Shown: positions 15,934-17,143 of the stretch, one piece after another
How the letters are laid out: every line of letters starts with the position of its first letter
Numbering within the stretch: the stretch's first letter is position 1
Source: an uncultured Bermanella sp.
GTDB taxonomy: Bacteria > Pseudomonadota > Gammaproteobacteria > Pseudomonadales > Oceanobacteraceae
DNA: 17,143 nucleotides
Reading direction: 5' to 3'
NCBI GenBank assembly: GCA_913054445.1
Contig: CAJXIK010000015.1
Location: 1-17,143 of the forward strand
The notes under the pieces: generated by a model
What the model saw: only the letters and a program-made list of their open reading frames with translations
Databases searched by the model: none
Told to the model about the DNA's origin: nothing
Made by a program: the position numbers and the translations under genes

Positions 15934-15963
15934 AGTATACCGAATATATGACTCGGCACTCAA
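15934..15963 (-). promoter_or_regulatory. Candidate promoter immediately before mrcB
   Basis: On the minus strand, TTGAGT (15963-15958) is separated by 18 bases from TATACT (15939-15934). Only six bases lie between the -10 and the ATG at 15927, so a transcript from it would begin at or next to the start codon. It is found by eye; other promoters further upstream are possible. Confidence 0.4.
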
Positions 15964-15981
15964 CTTACCAGCCTGCTCAGA

Positions 15982-16044
15982 TATAATGCTAACAGCACAG
16001 GGTTCAATCTGTGGAGTCCGCCTGCAATTAATTTCTGCTAAACT
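15982..16044 (+). promoter_or_regulatory. Candidate -10 elements for the adenosine kinase gene
   Basis: TATAAT at 15982-15987 and TAAACT at 16039-16044 are both possible -10 boxes between the divergent mrcB and kinase genes. Neither has a clear -35 partner. They would give leaders of roughly 85 and 28 bases. Confidence 0.3.
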
Positions 16045-16078
16045 CCGTTCACCATTAACACTCATATAGGGACGACCC

Positions 16079-17074
16079 ATGGCTAAGTATCAAATCTACG
16101 GCATAGGTAACGCACTGGTTGATAAAGAATTCGAAGTAAGCGACGACTTCTTTGCCGCCAACGGCATCGAGAAGGGCATGATGACCCTCATCGAAGAAGA
16201 TCAGCAGCACAGCCTGCTAAAGGTATTAAAAGAGCAGTTTGGTTTGAAGAAACGCGCCGGGGGTGGCTCTGCAGCCAACACCATTTTTGCCGCGCAATAT
16301 TTGGGAGCCAAGACATTTTACAGCTGCAATGTGGCCAACGATGAGAGCGGTGATTTCTACGTGAAAGATCTTGTCGCAGCTGGCATAGACACTAATCTCG
16401 GCCCTAATCGTCCGGCAGGCGTCACCGGTAAGTGCCTGGTCATGGTCACCCCCGACGCCGAACGTACCATGAATACTTTTTTGGGCATCACCGCCAACCT
16501 CGGTCAGCAACAGATTGACCAGCAGGCGCTCAAGGACAGCGAATACCTTTACATAGAAGGCTATTTAGTGAGCAGCGACCCGGCCCGTGCCGCCGCCATT
16601 GCCTGTAAGAAAATTGCCGAAGAAAACGCGGTAAAAACCGCCATGACCTTCTCCGATCCGGCCATGGTGCAGTTCTTCAAAGATGGCCTAAGCGAGATGA
16701 TAGGCGACGGCGTGGACTTATTATTCTGCAACGAAGAAGAGGCCCTGTTGTTTGCCGACACCACCGATTTTGCAGTGGCCAAGGCCAAGCTAAAAACCAT
16801 CGCTAAGTCTTTTGCCATTACCCTCGGCGACAAGGGTGCGTTGTTGTTTGACGGCGAGCATGAAATCAACATCGCCCCCCATGCTGTCACTGCGCTGGAC
16901 AGTAACGGTGCCGGCGATAACTTCGCGGGTGCCTTCATGTACGCCATTACCACGGGCAAGAGCTGGCAGGTGGCAGGTCAGCTCGCCAGTAAGATCAGCT
17001 CGGAGGTGGTGTCTAAGTTTGGCCCGCGCCTAGCAGCCGCCGATTACACCCGAATCAAGGCCGCTATATTGTAA
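16079..17074 (+). CDS. Adenosine kinase, PfkB/ribokinase family
   Basis: 331 residues, full length for the family. The first PfkB signature is GGGSAANT (61-68). The second, carrying the anion hole and catalytic base, is DSNGAGDNFAGAF (274-286, Asp280 as base); the family usually has DTxGAGD, so Thr to Ser at 275 is a mild change. The segments GKCLVMVTPDAERTMNTFLG and YLYIEGYLV are as in the gammaproteobacterial proteins annotated as adenosine kinase. The enzyme would phosphorylate adenosine (possibly also other nucleosides) to AMP for purine salvage in the cytoplasm. The start has AGGGA six bases upstream. It is divergent from mrcB and has no evident link to the siderophore genes. Kinase family certain; the nucleoside substrate is by similarity. 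Confidence 0.9.
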   Translation: MAKYQIYGIGNALVDKEFEVSDDFFAANGIEKGMMTLIEEDQQHSLLKVLKEQFGLKKRAGGGSAANTIFAAQYLGAKTFYSCNVANDESGDFYVKDLVAAGIDTNLGPNRPAGVTGKCLVMVTPDAERTMNTFLGITANLGQQQIDQQALKDSEYLYIEGYLVSSDPARAAAIACKKIAEENAVKTAMTFSDPAMVQFFKDGLSEMIGDGVDLLFCNEEEALLFADTTDFAVAKAKLKTIAKSFAITLGDKGALLFDGEHEINIAPHAVTALDSNGAGDNFAGAFMYAITTGKSWQVAGQLASKISSEVVSKFGPRLAAADYTRIKAAIL

Positions 17075-17094
17075 GCCAGCTAGATTGGCATTCC

Positions 17095-17123
17095 GCCAGC
17101 CTGAAATAGCGCTGGCTAAATTT
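17095..17123 (+). terminator. Candidate terminator after the adenosine kinase gene
   Basis: GCCAGC (17095-17100) and GCTGGC (17111-17116) form a 6-bp stem with a 10-base loop, followed by TAAATTTT. A second GCCAGC at 17075-17080 could pair with the same right arm. The T-tract is short, so this is only a candidate. Confidence 0.4.
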
Positions 17124-17143
17124 TCAATTAACCTTATTAACCT

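Noticed and set aside
15928..16080. 51-residue N-terminal extension of PBP1b from the ATG at 16080
   Set aside because: The extension is unlike the basic cytoplasmic tail of PBP1b and would overlap the kinase gene's start and ribosome site; the family-like sequence begins at MKKVVRSK.
16561..16959. 132-residue minus-strand open frame inside the adenosine kinase gene
   Set aside because: It is antisense to conserved PfkB motifs, including the catalytic Asp280 region, and is low-complexity Ala/Ser-rich as expected for a shadow frame.
1..17143. CRISPR arrays, tRNA/rRNA genes, insertion sequences or att sites
   Set aside because: No spaced direct repeats, cloverleaf sequences, transposase or integrase genes, or terminal inverted repeats were noticed on reading both strands.

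Overview
The window looks like chromosomal DNA of a free-living, probably marine, Gammaproteobacterium. The evidence is the PBP1b gene with a UB2H region followed by a TPR lipoprotein of LpoP type, a PfkB-family adenosine kinase of the form common in this class, an RDD membrane protein, and outer-membrane receptor and lipoprotein genes. No tRNA, rRNA, insertion sequence, CRISPR array or phage gene was seen. The exact genus cannot be read from the sequence.

Layout. Positions 1-3660 (minus strand) hold an iron/siderophore uptake unit: a TonB-dependent receptor, a DUF4374-like lipoprotein, a strong rho-independent terminator, and the first 18 codons of a PepSY-type inner-membrane protein that runs off the window. 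Positions 3661-3973 are a divergent control region in which a -35/-10 promoter can be drawn for each direction, each overlapped by a Fur-like operator. Positions 3974-12635 (plus strand) form a tightly packed hydroxamate siderophore operon of the NRPS-independent (NIS) type: PLP-dependent decarboxylase (DesA/BibA-like), FAD-dependent amine N-monooxygenase (DesB/BibB-like), MFS exporter, a fused acyltransferase-NIS synthetase (BibC-like), a FhuF-like [2Fe-2S] ferric-siderophore reductase and a membrane acyltransferase-like protein. Positions 12636-17143 are housekeeping: an RDD protein (plus), PBP1b with a translationally coupled TPR lipoprotein (minus), and adenosine kinase (plus).

How the genes work together. 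The decarboxylase would make a diamine (cadaverine most likely, putrescine possible). The monooxygenase hydroxylates one amine, the N-terminal domain of the fusion protein acylates it (succinyl-CoA expected), and the synthetase domain joins the units into a bisucaberin/putrebactin/desferrioxamine-like dihydroxamate or trihydroxamate. The MFS protein would export it. The receptor, with its surface lipoprotein, would bring the ferric complex back, and FhuF-like and/or PepSY reductases would release iron. The gene set is recognisable, but the pairing of a self-made NIS siderophore with a receptor/DUF4374-like lipoprotein/PepSY uptake unit resembling the Bacteroides Xus system, plus an unexplained membrane acyltransferase, is the part most worth following up.
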